Shown: positions 18,200-28,952 of the stretch, piece by piece
Numbering within the stretch: the stretch's first letter is position 1
How the letters are laid out: each line of letters starts with the position of its first letter
DNA from: Gammaproteobacteria bacterium
GTDB lineage: Bacteria > Pseudomonadota > Gammaproteobacteria > Beggiatoales > Beggiatoaceae
DNA length: 45,981 nucleotides
Assembly (NCBI GenBank): GCA_003645255.1
Contig: QNES01000014.1
Coordinates: 1-45,981, forward strand
Direction of reading: 5' to 3'
Program-made: the position numbers and the translations under genes
The notes under the pieces: generated by a model
Told to the model about the DNA's origin: nothing
Seen by the model: the letters and a program-made list of their open reading frames with translations, nothing else
Database searches by the model: none

Positions 18200-18287
18200 G
18201 GAGAGATGGCCGAGCGGTTGAAGGCGCTCCCCTGCTAAGGGAGTATGGGTCAAAAGCCCATCGAGGGTTCGAATCCCTCTCTCTCCG
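18200..18287 (+). tRNA. tRNA-Ser (GCT anticodon)
   Basis: 88 nt. Acceptor stem GGAGAGA/TCTCTCC, D-arm region TGGCCGAGCGGTTGAAGGC, anticodon stem CTCCC/GGGAG with loop CTGCTAA (anticodon GCT for AGC/AGT), a long variable arm (TATGGGTCAAAAGCCCAT) typical of serine tRNAs, and the T arm GAGGG-TTCGAAT-CCCTC. The discriminator is G. The next bases are GCA, so the CCA end is not encoded and must be added enzymatically. Confidence 0.96.
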
Positions 18288-18329
18288 GCAATTTCCTGAA
18301 ATTAAATTAAGTCACAAAGTAATTAACAT

Positions 18330-18406
18330 GCGCCCGTGGCTCAGTTGGATAGAGTACCTGGCTACGAACTAGGGGGTCGGGAGTTCGAATCTCTCCGGGC
18401 GCGCCA
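18330..18406 (+). tRNA. tRNA-Arg (ACG anticodon)
   Basis: 77 nt including an encoded CCA. Acceptor GCGCCCG/CGGGCGC, D-arm GTGGCTCAGTTGGATAGAG, anticodon loop CTACGAA (ACG, reading CGN after A34-to-inosine editing), T arm with GGGAGTTCGAATCTCT. It follows tRNA-Ser by 42 bp, with no gene between, so the two are probably one transcript. Confidence 0.95.
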
Positions 18407-18450
18407 TTTTCCCCAAAGAAGCAAATTTCTGATTGATATTTGCAATTTTA

Positions 18451-18490
18451 AAAGCTGGCACCCCTCTTTTGGGATGCCAGCTTTATTTTA
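18451..18490 (+). terminator. Rho-independent terminator after the tRNA pair
   Basis: AAAGCTGGCACCCC and GGGATGCCAGCTTT form a strong stem with a TCTTTT loop, followed by ATTTTATT. It closes the tRNA transcript 45 bp after tRNA-Arg and separates it from the ribosomal cluster. Confidence 0.85.
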
Positions 18491-18505
18491 TTATTAATAC
18501 AGGGA

Positions 18506-18514
18506 TGTTATAAT
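18506..18514 (+). promoter_or_regulatory. Candidate extended -10 promoter for rpsL
   Basis: TGTTATAAT is an extended -10 (TGn plus a consensus TATAAT) 67 bp before the rpsL start and just after the terminator. No good -35 is seen at the usual distance, as is common for extended -10 promoters. Confidence 0.45.
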
Positions 18515-18581
18515 GACAATTAAAAATTTGAAAAATCGAAACAGTCCCCGATTGATGATTGATGGATGAAAAAATAAAGTT

Positions 18582-18956
18582 ATGGCAACGATTAACCAGT
18601 TGGTGCGAAAACCACGTAAACGACAAAAGACTAAGAGTACAACACCGGCATTAGATAGCTGCCCACAAAAACGTGGTGTTTGTACCCGTGTCTATACGAC
18701 AACTCCTAAAAAGCCTAATTCTGCTATGCGTAAAGTAGCGCGTGTGCGTCTGACCAATGGTATGGAAGTGACCACTTATATTGGTGGTGAAGGACATAAT
18801 TTGCAGGAACACTCGGTCATATTAATCCGAGGGGGGCGTGTCAAAGATTTACCTGGGGTTCGTTATCATACAGTACGTGGTTCGCTAGACACCTCTGGAG
18901 TTAATACAAGACATCAAGGCCGTTCTAAATACGGTGCGAAAAGACCTAAGACTTAA
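18582..18956 (+). CDS. rpsL: 30S ribosomal protein S12
   Basis: 124 aa, the normal length. Contains [16 protein letters not shown] at the N-terminus, the decoding-centre loop [21 protein letters not shown] and the basic end [11 protein letters not shown]. It contacts the A site and is the first gene of the str cluster. rpoB/rpoC, which often precede it, are not upstream; tRNA genes and repeats are. The Shine-Dalgarno is weak. Confidence 0.97.
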   Translation: MATINQLVRKPRKRQKTKSTTPALDSCPQKRGVCTRVYTTTPKKPNSAMRKVARVRLTNGMEVTTYIGGEGHNLQEHSVILIRGGRVKDLPGVRYHTVRGSLDTSGVNTRHQGRSKYGAKRPKT

Positions 18957-18984
18957 ATTAATTAAATTTAATTGGAAATTAAAA

Positions 18985-19455
18985 ATGCCAAGAAGAAGAG
19001 TAATTGCTAAACGTGCCATTTTACCAGATCCAAAGTACAGAGATGAAACGGTAGCTAAATTCATCACTATGGTCATGAAAAATGGCAAAAAGTCTGTGGC
19101 AGAAGGCATTGTCTATGGTGCCCTGGATCGCGTTGCTAAAAAAACTAAGGGTGAAGCATTGGACGTTTTTGGGCTGGCATTAGATAATGTTCGTCCCGTG
19201 GTGGAAGTTAAATCCCGACGCGTAGGAGGTTCAACTTATCAAGTGCCCATAGAAGTTCGTCCTGCTCGTCGAACAACATTAGCCATGCGCTGGTTAGTCG
19301 ATTCAGCTCGTAAACGAGGTGAAAAATCGATGGGACTGCGTTTAGCCGGTGAAATGCTTGATGCTTTTGAAAAAAAAGGGGCTGCTATAAAAAAACGTGA
19401 AGATGTCCATCGCATGGCAGAAGCCAATAAAGCATTTTCACATTTCCGTTGGTAA
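18985..19455 (+). CDS. rpsG: 30S ribosomal protein S7
   Basis: 156 aa from the ATG at 18985 ([10 protein letters not shown]), the family start; the longer frame from 18934 would overlap rpsL. Motifs [24 protein letters not shown] and [14 protein letters not shown] are intact. It nucleates the 30S head around the 3' major domain of 16S rRNA, and in E. coli represses str operon translation. 28 bp after rpsL. Confidence 0.97.
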   Translation: MPRRRVIAKRAILPDPKYRDETVAKFITMVMKNGKKSVAEGIVYGALDRVAKKTKGEALDVFGLALDNVRPVVEVKSRRVGGSTYQVPIEVRPARRTTLAMRWLVDSARKRGEKSMGLRLAGEMLDAFEKKGAAIKKREDVHRMAEANKAFSHFRW

Positions 19456-19467
19456 TATTCAAATCTT

Positions 19468-19502
19468 TAACTGATAACTGATAACTGATAACTGATAACT
19501 GA
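19468..19502 (+). repeat. Five TAACTGA heptamers in front of fusA
   Basis: Five perfect tandem copies of the 7-mer, ending 2 nt before the fusA ATG at 19505, where a ribosome-binding site should be. Since 7 is not a multiple of 3, the TAA and TGA triplets fall in every frame. Confidence 0.9.
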
Positions 19503-19504
19503 AT

Positions 19505-21607
19505 ATGGCACGTAAGACACCCATTGAGCGCTATCGTAATATTGGTATTATGGCGCATATTGATGCGGGTAAAACCACAACCACTGAACGCATACTCTAT
19601 TATACAGGTGTTTCGCATAAAATTGGCGAAGTCCATGACGGCGCGGCAGCAATGGATTGGATGCCACAAGAACAAGAGCGGGGAATAACCATTACCTCCG
19701 CGGCAACCACTTGTTTTTGGAAAGGCATGGGACAACAATATCCAGAGCATCGTATTAATATTATAGATACCCCCGGCCATGTCGATTTCACCATTGAAGT
19801 TGAGCGCTCATTACGTGTACTGGATGGGGCGTGTGCCGTGTTCTGCGCGGTTGGTGGTGTCGAACCTCAATCGGAAACAGTCTGGCGGCAAGCAAATAAA
19901 TATAAAGTGCCTCGTCTAGCCTTTATAAATAAAATGGATAGGGCAGGAGCTGATTTTTTGCGAGTGGTATCCCAGATTAAACAACGTTTAGCTGCTCAAA
20001 CCGCTGTATTACAACTTCCTATTGGTGCCGAAGATCAATTTGAAGGCATAGTTGATCTGATCAAAATGAAAGCCATTCATTGGGATGAAGCGAGCTTTGG
20101 TGTACAGTTTTCGATAGAAGATATTCCAGAAGTCATGCTATCTGAATGTAAAAAATGGCGGGAAAATCTAGTAGAATTGGCAGCGGAAGCCAATGATACC
20201 CTAATGGAAAAATATGTTGACACTGGGGAATTATCGGAAGAAGAGATACGCCTGGGTGTTCGTTTGCGTACTTTAGCCAATGAAATTGTGCCGACTTTGT
20301 GTGGTTCAGCCTTTAAAAATAAAGGTGTACAAGCCATGTTAGATGCCGTTATAGATTATTTACCGGCACCAACAGATGTGCTACCTGTTCGTGGAGTGCT
20401 TGATGATCCACAAAAAACAGAAGCGACTCGTGCATCAAGTGATGAGGAACCCTTTGCTGCATTAGCATTTAAGGTGGCAACCGATCCTTTTGTGGGTTCA
20501 TTAACCTTTTTCCGTGTTTATTCAGGCGTATTAAATTCGGGAGATTCGGTTTACAATCCTATCAAACATAAACGAGAACGCTTGGGTCGCATTTTATTAA
20601 TGCATGCCAACTCTCGCGAAGAAATTAAAGAAGTCAGAGCAGGTGATATTGCCGCTGTGGTAGGCTTAAAAACGGTGACCACTGGAGAAACGCTATGTGA
20701 TAAAAACCATTTGATAACTTTGGAAAAAATGGAATTTCCCGAGCCGGTTATTTCAGTAGCGGTTGAACCCAAAACGCAGGTTGACCAAGAAAAAATGGGG
20801 GTCTCATTGTCTAAATTGGCTGCTGAAGATCCGTCATTTCAAGTACGCACTGATGAAGAATCAGGGCAGACAATTATTTCGGGTATGGGTGAGTTGCATT
20901 TAGATATTATTGTGGATCGCATGCGCCGTGAGTTTAATGTGGAAGCTAACGTGGGTGCGCCACAGGTGGCTTATCGAGAAGCTATCCGTGAAACGGTAAA
21001 GGTCGAAGGCAAATTTATACGTCAATCGGGTGGACGTGGTCAATATGGACATGTATGGTTAAAGCTTGAACCCTCAGAGCCTGGAGCTGGATATCAGTTT
21101 ATAAATGAAATTACGGGTGGTGTAGTACCTAAGGAATATATTTCAGCCGTTGACAAAGGCGTAAAAGATGCCATGCTAAATGGGGTGATAGCCGGTTATC
21201 CCGTTGTTGATCTGTCAGTGACGCTATATGATGGGTCATATCATGAAGTTGATTCAAGTGAAGTGGCTTTTAAGGTTGCGGGTTCTCAGGCTTTTAAGAA
21301 GGGGGCCTTGATAGCAAAACCTGTCTTACTTGAGCCAATTATGGATGTGGAAATCGTGACCCCAGAAGATTACATGGGCGATGTTATGGGCGATCTGAAT
21401 CGCCGCCGGGGTATTTTACAAGGTATGGATGAGTTACCAACAGGAAAAGTCATTCGGGCGGAAGTTCCACTGGCTGAAATGTTTGGCTATGCGACTGATT
21501 TACGTTCACAGACTCAAGGGCGGGCTATTTATACCATGCAGTTTGCTAAATACCATGAAGCTCCCAGCAGTATTGCTGAAGCAGTGATAAAAAAGAATCA
21601 AATTTAA
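19505..21607 (+). CDS. fusA: Elongation factor G
   Basis: 700 aa translocase GTPase. G1 motif AHIDAGKT at residues 17-24, switch [10 protein letters not shown]3 DTPGHVDF, G4 NKMD, then domain II and the C-terminal domains with [12 protein letters not shown] and the [22 protein letters not shown] block. Length matches the gammaproteobacterial protein. No Shine-Dalgarno is present; the TAACTGA array takes its place. The next gene, tuf, is 612 bp away, an unusual gap filled with repeats. Confidence 0.97.
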   Translation: MARKTPIERYRNIGIMAHIDAGKTTTTERILYYTGVSHKIGEVHDGAAAMDWMPQEQERGITITSAATTCFWKGMGQQYPEHRINIIDTPGHVDFTIEVERSLRVLDGACAVFCAVGGVEPQSETVWRQANKYKVPRLAFINKMDRAGADFLRVVSQIKQRLAAQTAVLQLPIGAEDQFEGIVDLIKMKAIHWDEASFGVQFSIEDIPEVMLSECKKWRENLVELAAEANDTLMEKYVDTGELSEEEIRLGVRLRTLANEIVPTLCGSAFKNKGVQAMLDAVIDYLPAPTDVLPVRGVLDDPQKTEATRASSDEEPFAALAFKVATDPFVGSLTFFRVYSGVLNSGDSVYNPIKHKRERLGRILLMHANSREEIKEVRAGDIAAVVGLKTVTTGETLCDKNHLITLEKMEFPEPVISVAVEPKTQVDQEKMGVSLSKLAAEDPSFQVRTDEESGQTIISGMGELHLDIIVDRMRREFNVEANVGAPQVAYREAIRETVKVEGKFIRQSGGRGQYGHVWLKLEPSEPGAGYQFINEITGGVVPKEYISAVDKGVKDAMLNGVIAGYPVVDLSVTLYDGSYHEVDSSEVAFKVAGSQAFKKGALIAKPVLLEPIMDVEIVTPEDYMGDVMGDLNRRRGILQGMDELPTGKVIRAEVPLAEMFGYATDLRSQTQGRAIYTMQFAKYHEAPSSIAEAVIKKNQI

Positions 21608-21655
21608 TGGTTAATAGTTAGTAACTACCCAGAGCAATCACAAGGGATTGCCCTT

Positions 21656-21774
21656 AGGCAACTCACAAAAAATAATATACCCACGTATTATATGATTTTC
21701 GGTGCTAACCTGCGTGTTCGCCCTTAAGTTAATCGCATTGCCAAAATGGGTATATTATTATTTGGGAGTTGCCT
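21656..21774. mobile_element. MITE-like element, family G copy 2
   Basis: Ends AGGCAACTCACAAAAAATA and TATTATTTGGGAGTTGCCT are inverted repeats. The interior has CTGCGTGTTCGCCC and TTAAGTTAATCGCATTGCC, pieces also found in the element at 16703-16798. Confidence 0.65.
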
Positions 21775-21814
21775 TAAGAGTATTTTCGGAACTTGCCAAA
21801 GGAATATTGTTAGA

Positions 21815-21972
21815 CTTGATTATCAAGTTTTTGATGTTATTTGGCTTTGCGAAGCTCTATTTTTGAATGTTAAAATAGCTAACTCATTGATTTTTAAGCT
21901 TATTTAATTTTTAGGTCTAAAATTATATTTCTTTTTAAATCAAGGACATTTATAAAAAATGTGATAGTCAAG
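21815..21972. mobile_element. MITE family A copy 3
   Basis: 158 bp, CTTGATTATCAAGTTTTTGA to GTGATAGTCAAG, with the TTATTTGGCTTTG and AGCTCTATTTTTGA interior. Flanks TTAGA/TTATA differ at one base. Confidence 0.7.
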
Positions 21973-22219
21973 TTATAGGGACAATCCTTTATGGTTGCTC
22001 TGAGTAGTTACAATAGTATTATAAAATTTTGAGACAAAGTCTATCACTAAGAAATACTTTAGCAAAAATAGTATTTTTTAAAACCTTTAGACTATAAAAA
22101 CTAGAACATTTATGACTGATAAAATAAATAAAAAATGTTTTGTAAATCATAAAGTTGATTTAAATCAATTTTTAAAAATATTTACAATTATTGGTAACTT
22201 AAGTTTATAACTGAAAGAT

Positions 22220-23413
22220 ATGTCAAAAGCAAAATTTGAACGCAGCAAACCGCATATAAATGTCGGAACAATAGGTCATGTTGATCATGGGAAGACTACT
22301 TTAACTGCTGCTATGACTAAAAGTCTTGCGGAAAAATACGGTGGTGAATATACGGCTTATGATCAGATTGATAACGCGCCGGAGGAAAGAGAGCGTGGTA
22401 TCACCATTGCGACTGCCCATGTGGAGTATCAGTCTGATAATCGTCATTACGCTCATGTAGATTGTCCAGGACACGCTGACTATATTAAGAATATGATCAC
22501 GGGTGCAGCCCAAATGGATGGTGCTATTTTAGTCGTATCCGCTGCTGACGGTCCTATGCCCCAAACTCGTGAACATATATTATTAGCCCGTCAGGTAGGG
22601 GTACCTTATATCGTCGTGTATATGAATAAAGCAGATCAGGTAGATGATGAAGAACTACTTGAATTGGTAGAACTGGAAATCCGTGAATTGTTGGATAGCT
22701 ATGACTTTCCTGGTGATGACACCCCAATTATAATTGGTTCAGCCCTTAAAGCCCTTGAAGGTGATACCAGTGAAACTGGACTACCATCTATCATTAAATT
22801 GATAGAAGCGATGGATGACTATATACCAGAGCCACAGCGTGATATTGACCAACCTTTTTTAATGCCTATAGAAGATGTATTCTCCATATCTGGACGGGGT
22901 ACGGTAGTCACAGGGCGTGTTGATCGGGGAAAAGTAAAAGTCGGAGAAGAGATCGAAATTGTTGGTATCAACGACGAAACGAGTAAAAGCACATGCACAG
23001 GCGTAGAAATGTTTCGTAAGTTACTTGACGAAGGCGTGGCTGGGGATAATGTGGGTGTACTATTGCGGGGTATTAAACGCACTGATGTTGAACGTGGACA
23101 AGTCTTAGCCAAACCTGGAAGCATTACTCCTCATAAGCATTTTGAATGTGAAGTCTATGTCTTAAGCAAAGACGAAGGGGGGCGACATACACCCTTTTTC
23201 AAAGGCTACCGTCCTCAATTTTATTTCCGTACTACTGATGTGACGGGGGCTTGTGAATTGCCAGAAGATGTAGAAATGGTGATGCCTGGGGATAATGTTA
23301 AAATGACGGTTAACCTGATTTCGCCTATTGCTATGGAAGAAGGCTTGCGCTTTGCTATTCGTGAAGGTGGTCGAACGGTCGGTGCAGGTGTTGTTTCAAA
23401 GATAATCGAATAG
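22220..23413 (+). CDS. tuf: Elongation factor Tu
   Basis: 397 aa. GHVDHGKT at residues 19-26, [20 protein letters not shown], and the guanine motif as NKAD where NKCD is common. Domain 2 and 3 motifs ([37 protein letters not shown]) are intact. Delivers aminoacyl-tRNA to the A site. It follows fusA in str order but is separated by transposon-like repeats, suggesting its own promoter. rpsJ comes about 100 bp later. Confidence 0.97.
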   Translation: MSKAKFERSKPHINVGTIGHVDHGKTTLTAAMTKSLAEKYGGEYTAYDQIDNAPEERERGITIATAHVEYQSDNRHYAHVDCPGHADYIKNMITGAAQMDGAILVVSAADGPMPQTREHILLARQVGVPYIVVYMNKADQVDDEELLELVELEIRELLDSYDFPGDDTPIIIGSALKALEGDTSETGLPSIIKLIEAMDDYIPEPQRDIDQPFLMPIEDVFSISGRGTVVTGRVDRGKVKVGEEIEIVGINDETSKSTCTGVEMFRKLLDEGVAGDNVGVLLRGIKRTDVERGQVLAKPGSITPHKHFECEVYVLSKDEGGRHTPFFKGYRPQFYFRTTDVTGACELPEDVEMVMPGDNVKMTVNLISPIAMEEGLRFAIREGGRTVGAGVVSKIIE

Positions 23414-23510
23414 TCTTCATAGACGGTAAATAAAAACACATCCAAAAAATTTTGTCTTGATAAAGCCGTCTATAAGATTTAAAATCATTGACCTTAGAGA
23501 AATAAAAAGA

Positions 23511-23822
23511 GTGGCAAATCAAAGAATTCGCATTCGCTTAAAAGCCTTTGATCATAGATTGTTGGATCAATCGGCGCGTGAAATTGTAGAAACAGCAAGA
23601 CGGACAGGGGCACAATTACGTGGTCCTATTCCATTGCCTACAAAAAAAGAAAAATTTACGGTATTGATATCACCCCATGTAAATAAAGATGCACGAGATC
23701 AATATGAAATCCGTACTCATAAACGTTTATTAGATATTATTGATCCGACCGATAAAACCGTTGATTCATTAATGAAATTAGATTTAGCGGCGGGCGTTGA
23801 CGTACAAATAAAATTGAACTAA
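23511..23822 (+). CDS. rpsJ: 30S ribosomal protein S10
   Basis: 103 aa starting at GTG 23511 (then [21 protein letters not shown]), the family N-terminus. The longer frame from 23457 adds 18 residues without family support. [15 protein letters not shown] and [20 protein letters not shown] are conserved. Also known as the NusE antitermination factor. First gene of the S10 cluster; the E. coli-type S10 leader is not apparent in the 97-bp gap after tuf. Confidence 0.95.
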   Translation: MANQRIRIRLKAFDHRLLDQSAREIVETARRTGAQLRGPIPLPTKKEKFTVLISPHVNKDARDQYEIRTHKRLLDIIDPTDKTVDSLMKLDLAAGVDVQIKLN

Positions 23823-23838
23823 GTTAATTGAAAACTAT

Positions 23839-23866
23839 TAACTGATAACTGAAAACTGAAAACTGA
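23839..23866 (+). repeat. TAACTGA/AAACTGA heptamers in front of rplC
   Basis: Two TAACTGA followed by two AAACTGA units in perfect 7-bp register, ending 1 nt before the rplC ATG at 23868. No Shine-Dalgarno is visible. Confidence 0.85.
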
Positions 23867-23867
23867 A

Positions 23868-24518
23868 ATGGCTGTTGGAATTGTCGGTCAAAAAAGAGGA
23901 ATGACTCGTATCTTTACAGAAAATGGGGACTCAATCCCTGTAAGCGTCATAGAAGCCCCCCCTAATCGGGTAACACAGTTAAAGACGGTCAAAACAGAAG
24001 GCTATCATGCCATTCAAGTGACTTGTGGCAAGCGTCATGCTAATCGTATTAACAAACCAGAAAGTGGACATTTAGCAAAAGCAACAGTAGAAGCCGGGCG
24101 GGGATATTGGGAGTTTCGTTTAGAAAATGAACCACCCACCATATCTGTAGGCCATGAACTAAAAGTTGACATTTTTAAAAATGGTCAAAAAGTTGATGTG
24201 ACAGGTGTGACAAAAGGAAAAGGTTTCACCGGTACCATTAAACGTTATCATTTTAAAATGCAAGATGCCACTCATGGAAATTCTCTGTCACATCGTGCGG
24301 CCGGTTCTATCGGTCAAAATCAAACACCGGGACGTGTTTTTAAAGGTAAGAAAATGGCAGGACAAAAGGGTCATGTTCGTTGCACAGTACAAAATCTTGA
24401 AATTGTTCGAGTGGATGCACAAAGGCATTTATTACTTATTAAAGGTGCAATACCGGGTGCGCCTGGGGGTGATATAATAATCAAACCGGCGATTAAAATG
24501 AACAAATATACATCTTAA
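23868..24518 (+). CDS. rplC: 50S ribosomal protein L3
   Basis: 216 aa. [16 protein letters not shown] at the N-terminus, the [14 protein letters not shown] loop and [31 protein letters not shown], whose glutamine is the PrmB methylation site region. Assembly-initiator protein close to the peptidyl-transferase centre. Translation start preceded by heptamer repeats. Confidence 0.97.
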   Translation: MAVGIVGQKRGMTRIFTENGDSIPVSVIEAPPNRVTQLKTVKTEGYHAIQVTCGKRHANRINKPESGHLAKATVEAGRGYWEFRLENEPPTISVGHELKVDIFKNGQKVDVTGVTKGKGFTGTIKRYHFKMQDATHGNSLSHRAAGSIGQNQTPGRVFKGKKMAGQKGHVRCTVQNLEIVRVDAQRHLLLIKGAIPGAPGGDIIIKPAIKMNKYTS

Positions 24519-24531
24519 AAAGGATAAAGTA

Positions 24532-25152
24532 ATGGAACTGAGCCTACAAACGAAGTCCACCAAGGAACCTAAAAGCGTTATTAGCGTATCAGAAAAAATT
24601 TTTGCTGTACCTTATAATGAAGCTCTGATTCATCAAGCGGTGATTGCTTATGTGGCAGGCTCACATGCAGGTACACGAGCGCAAAAAAGTCGTGCCCAGG
24701 TCAAGGGTAGTGGACGTAAACCATGGCGACAAAAAGGAACCGGTCGCGCACGGGCAGGAAGTGTTAAAAGTCCCTTATGGCGAGGTGGTGGAATTACTTT
24801 TGCAGCAAGACCATCTATGACGGGTCAAAAATTAAATAAGAAAATGTATCGGGGAGCATTGTGTTCAATACTATCTGAATTGGTAAGGCAAGCGCGTTTA
24901 CTTGTCATTGAACAAATGAGTCTTGAACAACCCAAAACCCAGGAATTAGTAGCACAATTAAAAACACTACAACTCAAAAATGTGTTGATTATCACAGAAA
25001 CTAAGGAAGATAACCTGAAATTGGCAGCACGTAATTTGCATCAAGTCGAAGTAAAAGAAATTGACACCTTAAATCCAGTAAAACTGATTGGGTATGAAAA
25101 AGTCTTGATGACAGTTAAGGCAATAAAGAGATTACAGGAGAGATTAGCATGA
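24532..25152 (+). CDS. rplD: 50S ribosomal protein L4
   Basis: 206 aa. The exit-tunnel loop is seen in [31 protein letters not shown] and [14 protein letters not shown]. 13 bp after rplC with a good AAGGA site. In E. coli L4 represses its own S10 operon; whether that holds here is unclear since no matching leader is seen. Its end overlaps rplW by 4 bp. Confidence 0.96.
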   Translation: MELSLQTKSTKEPKSVISVSEKIFAVPYNEALIHQAVIAYVAGSHAGTRAQKSRAQVKGSGRKPWRQKGTGRARAGSVKSPLWRGGGITFAARPSMTGQKLNKKMYRGALCSILSELVRQARLLVIEQMSLEQPKTQELVAQLKTLQLKNVLIITETKEDNLKLAARNLHQVEVKEIDTLNPVKLIGYEKVLMTVKAIKRLQERLA

Positions 25153-25442
25153 ATTCCGCTCGTTTAATGCAAGTATTGATAGCGCCACTTGTATCTGAGA
25201 AGGCATTAAGGGTCGCGGATATACATGGACAAATCGTATTTAAAGTACGAAAAGAAGCCACTAAGCTAGAAATTAAGCAAGCGGTAGAATATTTATTTAA
25301 TGTAAAAGTAGAAAAAGTACGAACAACACAAATTAAAGGTAAAAGCAAAAACTTTGGACGTATTCATGGTAAACGGGCCAATTGGAAAAAAGCCTATGTA
25401 GGGCTGCAGCCAGGCTTTGATATTAACTTTAGATCAGATTAA
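25149..25442 (+). CDS. rplW: 50S ribosomal protein L23
   Basis: 97 aa. [13 protein letters not shown] at the N-terminus, [21 protein letters not shown] in the fold core, [13 protein letters not shown] near the end. Forms the docking site for SRP and trigger factor at the tunnel exit. ATGA overlap with rplD indicates coupling. Followed by a 209-bp spacer instead of the usual short gap to rplB. Confidence 0.96.
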   Translation: MNSARLMQVLIAPLVSEKALRVADIHGQIVFKVRKEATKLEIKQAVEYLFNVKVEKVRTTQIKGKSKNFGRIHGKRANWKKAYVGLQPGFDINFRSD

Positions 25443-25529
25443 AAATTGGGAATTGGGAAACATCGTTGTCCAAGTAATTGGGATAAAAAATGATGATGAA
25501 GTGATTTCTGACAAGAAATCTACCAACAG

Positions 25530-25600
25530 CCAATGTGTGAAATATACTATTTTTTCAATAAATAGTAATTCTTAATTAAAGAATTCACACAAAGCATTGG
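25530..25600. repeat. Inverted-repeat unit N between rplW and rplB
   Basis: CCAATGTGTGAAATA is mirrored by ATTCACACAAAGCATTGG, with an AT-rich hairpin between (ACTATTTTTTCAATAAATAGT). A short GATTTCTGACAAGAAATC hairpin precedes it. Only one copy seen. Confidence 0.5.
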
Positions 25601-25651
25601 AATCTATTTTCAAATCCAGTCTGAAACGATTCCAACAAGGAATTATAAAAT

Positions 25652-26470
25652 ATGGCACTTATCAAAGCAAAACCAACATCGGCGGGTAGACGTTTTGTAG
25701 TGAAGGTTAGTACACCTCAACTACACAAAGGTACCCCTTACAAACCCTTGTTGGAGAAAAAAACACAAAAGGGGGGCCGTAATAATCGAGGACGAATTAC
25801 CGTTCGCCATCGGGGAGGTGGCCACAAGCAACATTATCGTATTATAGATTTTAAACGTAATAAGGACGGAATAGCGGGAAAAGTCGAACGAATTGAATAT
25901 GATCCAAACCGCAGTGCTCAGATTGCATTAATTTTATATACCGATGGAGAGCGTCGTTATATTCTGATGCCTAAAGGGCTAAAAGTGGGAGAAACAATTA
26001 TCTCTGGCAGCCAAGCCCCTATAAAGTCAGGTAATAGTATGTTGCTACGACAGATACCGATGGGTAGCCTCGTGCATTGTGTAGAATTAAAACCAGGAAA
26101 AGGAGGACAAATAGCACGCAGTGCGGGATCATCAGCCCAACTCATAGCCCGTGAAGGTACTTATGCCACCTTACGACTACGTTCAGGAGAAATCCGTAAA
26201 ATATTAACAGAATGTCGGGCTACTCTGGGCGAAGTGGGTCATGCAGAACATAATATAAGCTCACTGGGCAAAGCCGGAGCCGCACGTTGGCGTGGGCGAC
26301 GACCTACTGTTCGTGGGGTAGCCATGAATCCTGTGGATCATCCGCATGGAGGTGGAGAAGGACGTAGTTCTGGCGGTAGGCATCCGGTAACACCATGGGG
26401 ATTTCCTACTAAGGGAGCTAAAACTCGTCATAACAAACGCACAAATAAAATGATAGTGCGTAGGCGTTAG
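25652..26470 (+). CDS. rplB: 50S ribosomal protein L2
   Basis: 272 aa. [15 protein letters not shown] at the start, [17 protein letters not shown], and the C-terminal [25 protein letters not shown] with the conserved peptidyl-transferase histidine. Start supported by AAGGA about 10 nt upstream. Near the normal length of 273-275. Confidence 0.97.
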   Translation: MALIKAKPTSAGRRFVVKVSTPQLHKGTPYKPLLEKKTQKGGRNNRGRITVRHRGGGHKQHYRIIDFKRNKDGIAGKVERIEYDPNRSAQIALILYTDGERRYILMPKGLKVGETIISGSQAPIKSGNSMLLRQIPMGSLVHCVELKPGKGGQIARSAGSSAQLIAREGTYATLRLRSGEIRKILTECRATLGEVGHAEHNISSLGKAGAARWRGRRPTVRGVAMNPVDHPHGGGEGRSSGGRHPVTPWGFPTKGAKTRHNKRTNKMIVRRR

Positions 26471-26548
26471 AAAGAAATACTATTTATTCAGAAAATAATA
26501 TTTTGAGCATCACAAAGCATGGAAAATAGAACAACGAGATAACAAACT

Positions 26549-26827
26549 ATGCCACGTTCCATAAAAAAAGGGCCTTTTATTGACCATCATTTATTGAGAA
26601 AAATTGAAAAAACGGTAGCCACAAAAAGCAAACGCCCTATCAAGACCTGGTCACGCCGTTCAATGATAATACCGGAAATGGTAGGGTTAACCATAGCCAT
26701 TCATAACGGGCGACAATTTATGCCCGTATTTATGACAGAAAATATGGTAGGACATAAACTCGGAGAGTTTGCCATAACGCGGACATTTCGAGGCCATCAG
26801 GCTGGAGATAGAAAGTCTAAAAAATGA
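26549..26827 (+). CDS. rpsS: 30S ribosomal protein S19
   Basis: 92 aa. [20 protein letters not shown], then [30 protein letters not shown] and [16 protein letters not shown]. Binds 16S rRNA in the 30S head together with S13. The gap to rplV is 136 bp and holds the palindrome plus heptamer unit described at 26914. Confidence 0.97.
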   Translation: MPRSIKKGPFIDHHLLRKIEKTVATKSKRPIKTWSRRSMIIPEMVGLTIAIHNGRQFMPVFMTENMVGHKLGEFAITRTFRGHQAGDRKSKK

Positions 26828-26913
26828 ATCAAGAAACGAAGTAACAAAAGTAATTGAACGAACAAAGCAAATAACAGCGTTGCAAGATTTTAGAAATAAT
26901 CAGGAAAACTGAT

Positions 26914-26961
26914 AAGGGCAACCATAAAGGATTGCCCCTACAACTGAAAACTGAAAACTGA
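26914..26961 (+). repeat. GGGCAACC palindrome set in an ACTGA heptamer array before rplV
   Basis: 26914-26941 is a palindrome (AAGGGCAACC .. GGATTGCCCC). Heptamer sequence AACTGATAA lies to its left and CAACTGA-AAACTGA-AAACTGA to its right, ending 2 nt before the rplV ATG. It looks as if the palindrome landed inside the heptamers. Confidence 0.75.
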
Positions 26962-26963
26962 AT

Positions 26964-27296
26964 ATGGAAGTCTCTAGCATACATAAATATGCGCGTATTT
27001 CTCCACAAAAATGCCGGTTAGTGGCGGATCAGATTCGGGGAATGCCGGTTGAACAAGCCCTTAACATTTTGAAATTTAGCAAGCGACGGGCAGCGTTTAT
27101 GATTAAAAAGACATTAGACTCAGCAATTGCTAATGCTGAAAATAATCAAGGAGCTGATGTAGATGAATTACACATTTCAACCATCTCAATTGACGAAGGA
27201 CCGAGATTGAAACGTATGCGTGCCCGTGCCAAAGGACGGGGTAATCGAATTTTAAAACGCACCAGCCACATCGCTGTAAAAGTTTCAGACGCTTAA
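26964..27296 (+). CDS. rplV: 50S ribosomal protein L22
   Basis: 110 aa. [25 protein letters not shown] in the core and the extended tunnel loop [25 protein letters not shown]. Lines the exit tunnel with L4. No Shine-Dalgarno; heptamers sit at the start. Confidence 0.97.
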   Translation: MEVSSIHKYARISPQKCRLVADQIRGMPVEQALNILKFSKRRAAFMIKKTLDSAIANAENNQGADVDELHISTISIDEGPRLKRMRARAKGRGNRILKRTSHIAVKVSDA

Positions 27297-27308
27297 GGGA
27301 AAAGTATT

Positions 27309-27947
27309 ATGGGTCAAAAAGTACATCCTACCGGTATTCGCCTGGGGATTATCAAAGACTGGTCTTCTAAATGGTATGCCAGTAACAAAGATTATGACAA
27401 ATATCTAAATACCGATTTAAAAGTACGAAACTTCATCAAAAAGAAACTAGCAAAAGCATCGGTTAGTGAAGTGCGTATTGAAAGACCAGCACGCAATGCA
27501 CGGATTATAATTCATACCGCTCGTCCCGGCATTGTCATTGGAAAAAAAGGTGAAGATATAGACAAATTGCGAACCCAAGTCGCAAAAATGATGGGTATTC
27601 CAGTTCATATTAGTGTAGAAGAAATTCGTAAACCAGAAGTCGATGCCCAACTGGTAGCAGCTAGTGTAGCTCAACAGCTAGAACGTCGTATAATGTTTCG
27701 ACGTGCAATGAAGCGGGCAGTTGCCAACGCCATGCGTTTAGGCGCACAAGGGATTCGTATCAACGTCAGTGGACGACTAAGTGGAGCAGAAATTGCACGA
27801 ACGGAATGGTATCGAGAGGGCCGTGTACCTTTACATACACTACGTGCAGATATAGATTATGGATTAGCACAAGCCTACACCACCTATGGAGTAATAGGTA
27901 TAAAAGTGTGGATATTTAAAGGAGAGATTATAGGTAAACAGAATTAA
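27309..27947 (+). CDS. rpsC: 30S ribosomal protein S3
   Basis: 212 aa. [24 protein letters not shown], the KH-domain motif [14 protein letters not shown], and [22 protein letters not shown] with the mRNA-entry arginines. The C-terminus is short compared with the E. coli protein (233 aa), lacking part of the acidic tail, as in many Gram-negatives. 12 bp after rplV. Confidence 0.97.
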   Translation: MGQKVHPTGIRLGIIKDWSSKWYASNKDYDKYLNTDLKVRNFIKKKLAKASVSEVRIERPARNARIIIHTARPGIVIGKKGEDIDKLRTQVAKMMGIPVHISVEEIRKPEVDAQLVAASVAQQLERRIMFRRAMKRAVANAMRLGAQGIRINVSGRLSGAEIARTEWYREGRVPLHTLRADIDYGLAQAYTTYGVIGIKVWIFKGEIIGKQN

Positions 27948-28036
27948 ATAAAGGAAAGATTACAAACTGACTACATAAATCAACCTTTAAATCACGATTT
28001 ATCGTTTAATCTCACAAAAGAAAAGAATTAGGAAAT

Positions 28037-28450
28037 ATGTTACAACCTAAACGTACCAAATTCAGAAAGCAACAAAAAGGCCGTAATCGTGGCACAGCCA
28101 TGCGCGGAAACAAAATAAGTTTTGGAGAATTTGGGCTAAAAGCAAGTGGGAGAGGAAGAATCACAGCGCGTCAAATAGAAGCGGCACGACGAACCATATC
28201 TCGTTATGTAAAACGAGGTGGAAAATTATGGATACGAATATTCCCCGACAAACCGATTAGTAAAAAGCCGCTTGAAGTCCGTATGGGAAAAGGAAAGGGA
28301 AATGTAGAATATTGGGTCGCATTAATACAACCGGGAAGGATGCTTTATGAAATTGAAGGAGTATCTGAAGAAATTGCACGTGAAGCATTTCGTTTAGCCT
28401 CGGCAAAATTATCGGTACCAACCACCTTTGTCAATCGGACGGTGATATGA
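28037..28450 (+). CDS. rplP: 50S ribosomal protein L16
   Basis: 137 aa. [43 protein letters not shown] with the arginine region near the hydroxylation site of E. coli L16, and [27 protein letters not shown] lies 5 nt before the ATG. Overlaps rpmC by 4 bp. Confidence 0.97.
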   Translation: MLQPKRTKFRKQQKGRNRGTAMRGNKISFGEFGLKASGRGRITARQIEAARRTISRYVKRGGKLWIRIFPDKPISKKPLEVRMGKGKGNVEYWVALIQPGRMLYEIEGVSEEIAREAFRLASAKLSVPTTFVNRTVI

Positions 28451-28653
28451 TGAAAGCGAATGAATTTCGAAAGAAGAGTACTAAAGACTTAAAGAAAGAA
28501 CGAATTGAATTATTACGTGAGCATTTTAATTTGCGTATGCAAAAAGTCAACGAACAATTAAGCAGACATACACAATTAAAAATGGTTAAACGTGATATTG
28601 CACGGATAAATACGATACTTAAAGAAAAAAAAGCATCGGATAATCTAAAATAG
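28447..28653 (+). CDS. rpmC: 50S ribosomal protein L29
   Basis: 68 aa helical hairpin protein at the tunnel exit: [31 protein letters not shown], then [18 protein letters not shown]. Start codons ATGATG overlap the rplP stop. The usual L29 length is 61-66 residues. Confidence 0.94.
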   Translation: MMKANEFRKKSTKDLKKERIELLREHFNLRMQKVNEQLSRHTQLKMVKRDIARINTILKEKKASDNLK

Positions 28654-28663
28654 GAAGTATCGT

Positions 28664-28939
28664 ATGGTAGAGCAGTCTTTAGACCAAGCAAAAAAAGAAC
28701 GAACCCTCACTGGGCATGTGATTAGTGATAAAATGCAAAAGTCGATGACGGTATTAATAGAACGAAAAGTGAAACATGCCAAATATGGAAAATACATTAA
28801 ACGTTCAACGAAACTACATGTCCACGACGAAGAAAACGTGGGGCGCATTGGAGATATAGTAGAAATATCCCCTTGTCGTCCCCGTTCAAAAACTAAATCT
28901 TGGTGTCTAAATAAAATAGTGAGCAGGCAAATCACATAA
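28664..28939 (+). CDS. rpsQ: 30S ribosomal protein S17
   Basis: 91 aa. [46 protein letters not shown] matches the OB-fold S17, and [17 protein letters not shown] its end. AGGA 8 nt upstream. It is followed by a 181-bp gap holding a B-family element, where rplN would normally follow closely. Confidence 0.96.
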   Translation: MVEQSLDQAKKERTLTGHVISDKMQKSMTVLIERKVKHAKYGKYIKRSTKLHVHDEENVGRIGDIVEISPCRPRSKTKSWCLNKIVSRQIT

Positions 28940-28952
28940 AAAACAACACTAA

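Larger units (their letters stand above)
21608..22219. other. 612-bp fusA-tuf spacer filled with repeats
   Basis: Holds a GGATTGCCC palindrome (21632-21655), a G element, an A element and about 240 bp of AT-rich sequence in which a tuf promoter would be expected. No coding frame was recognised. A single TAACTGA (22208-22214) lies 5 nt before the tuf ATG. Confidence 0.6.

Noticed and set aside
18200-18287. tRNA-Ser as a pseudogene because it lacks CCA
   Set aside because: All stems pair perfectly and many bacterial tRNA genes do not encode CCA, so it is kept as functional.
23457-23510. Longer S10 start at 23457
   Set aside because: The extra 18 residues have no counterpart in S10, and a GTG at 23511 gives the family N-terminus.
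23414-23510. S10 leader for L4 autoregulation
   Set aside because: The gap after tuf is under 100 bp and no long stem matching the E. coli leader was found by eye.
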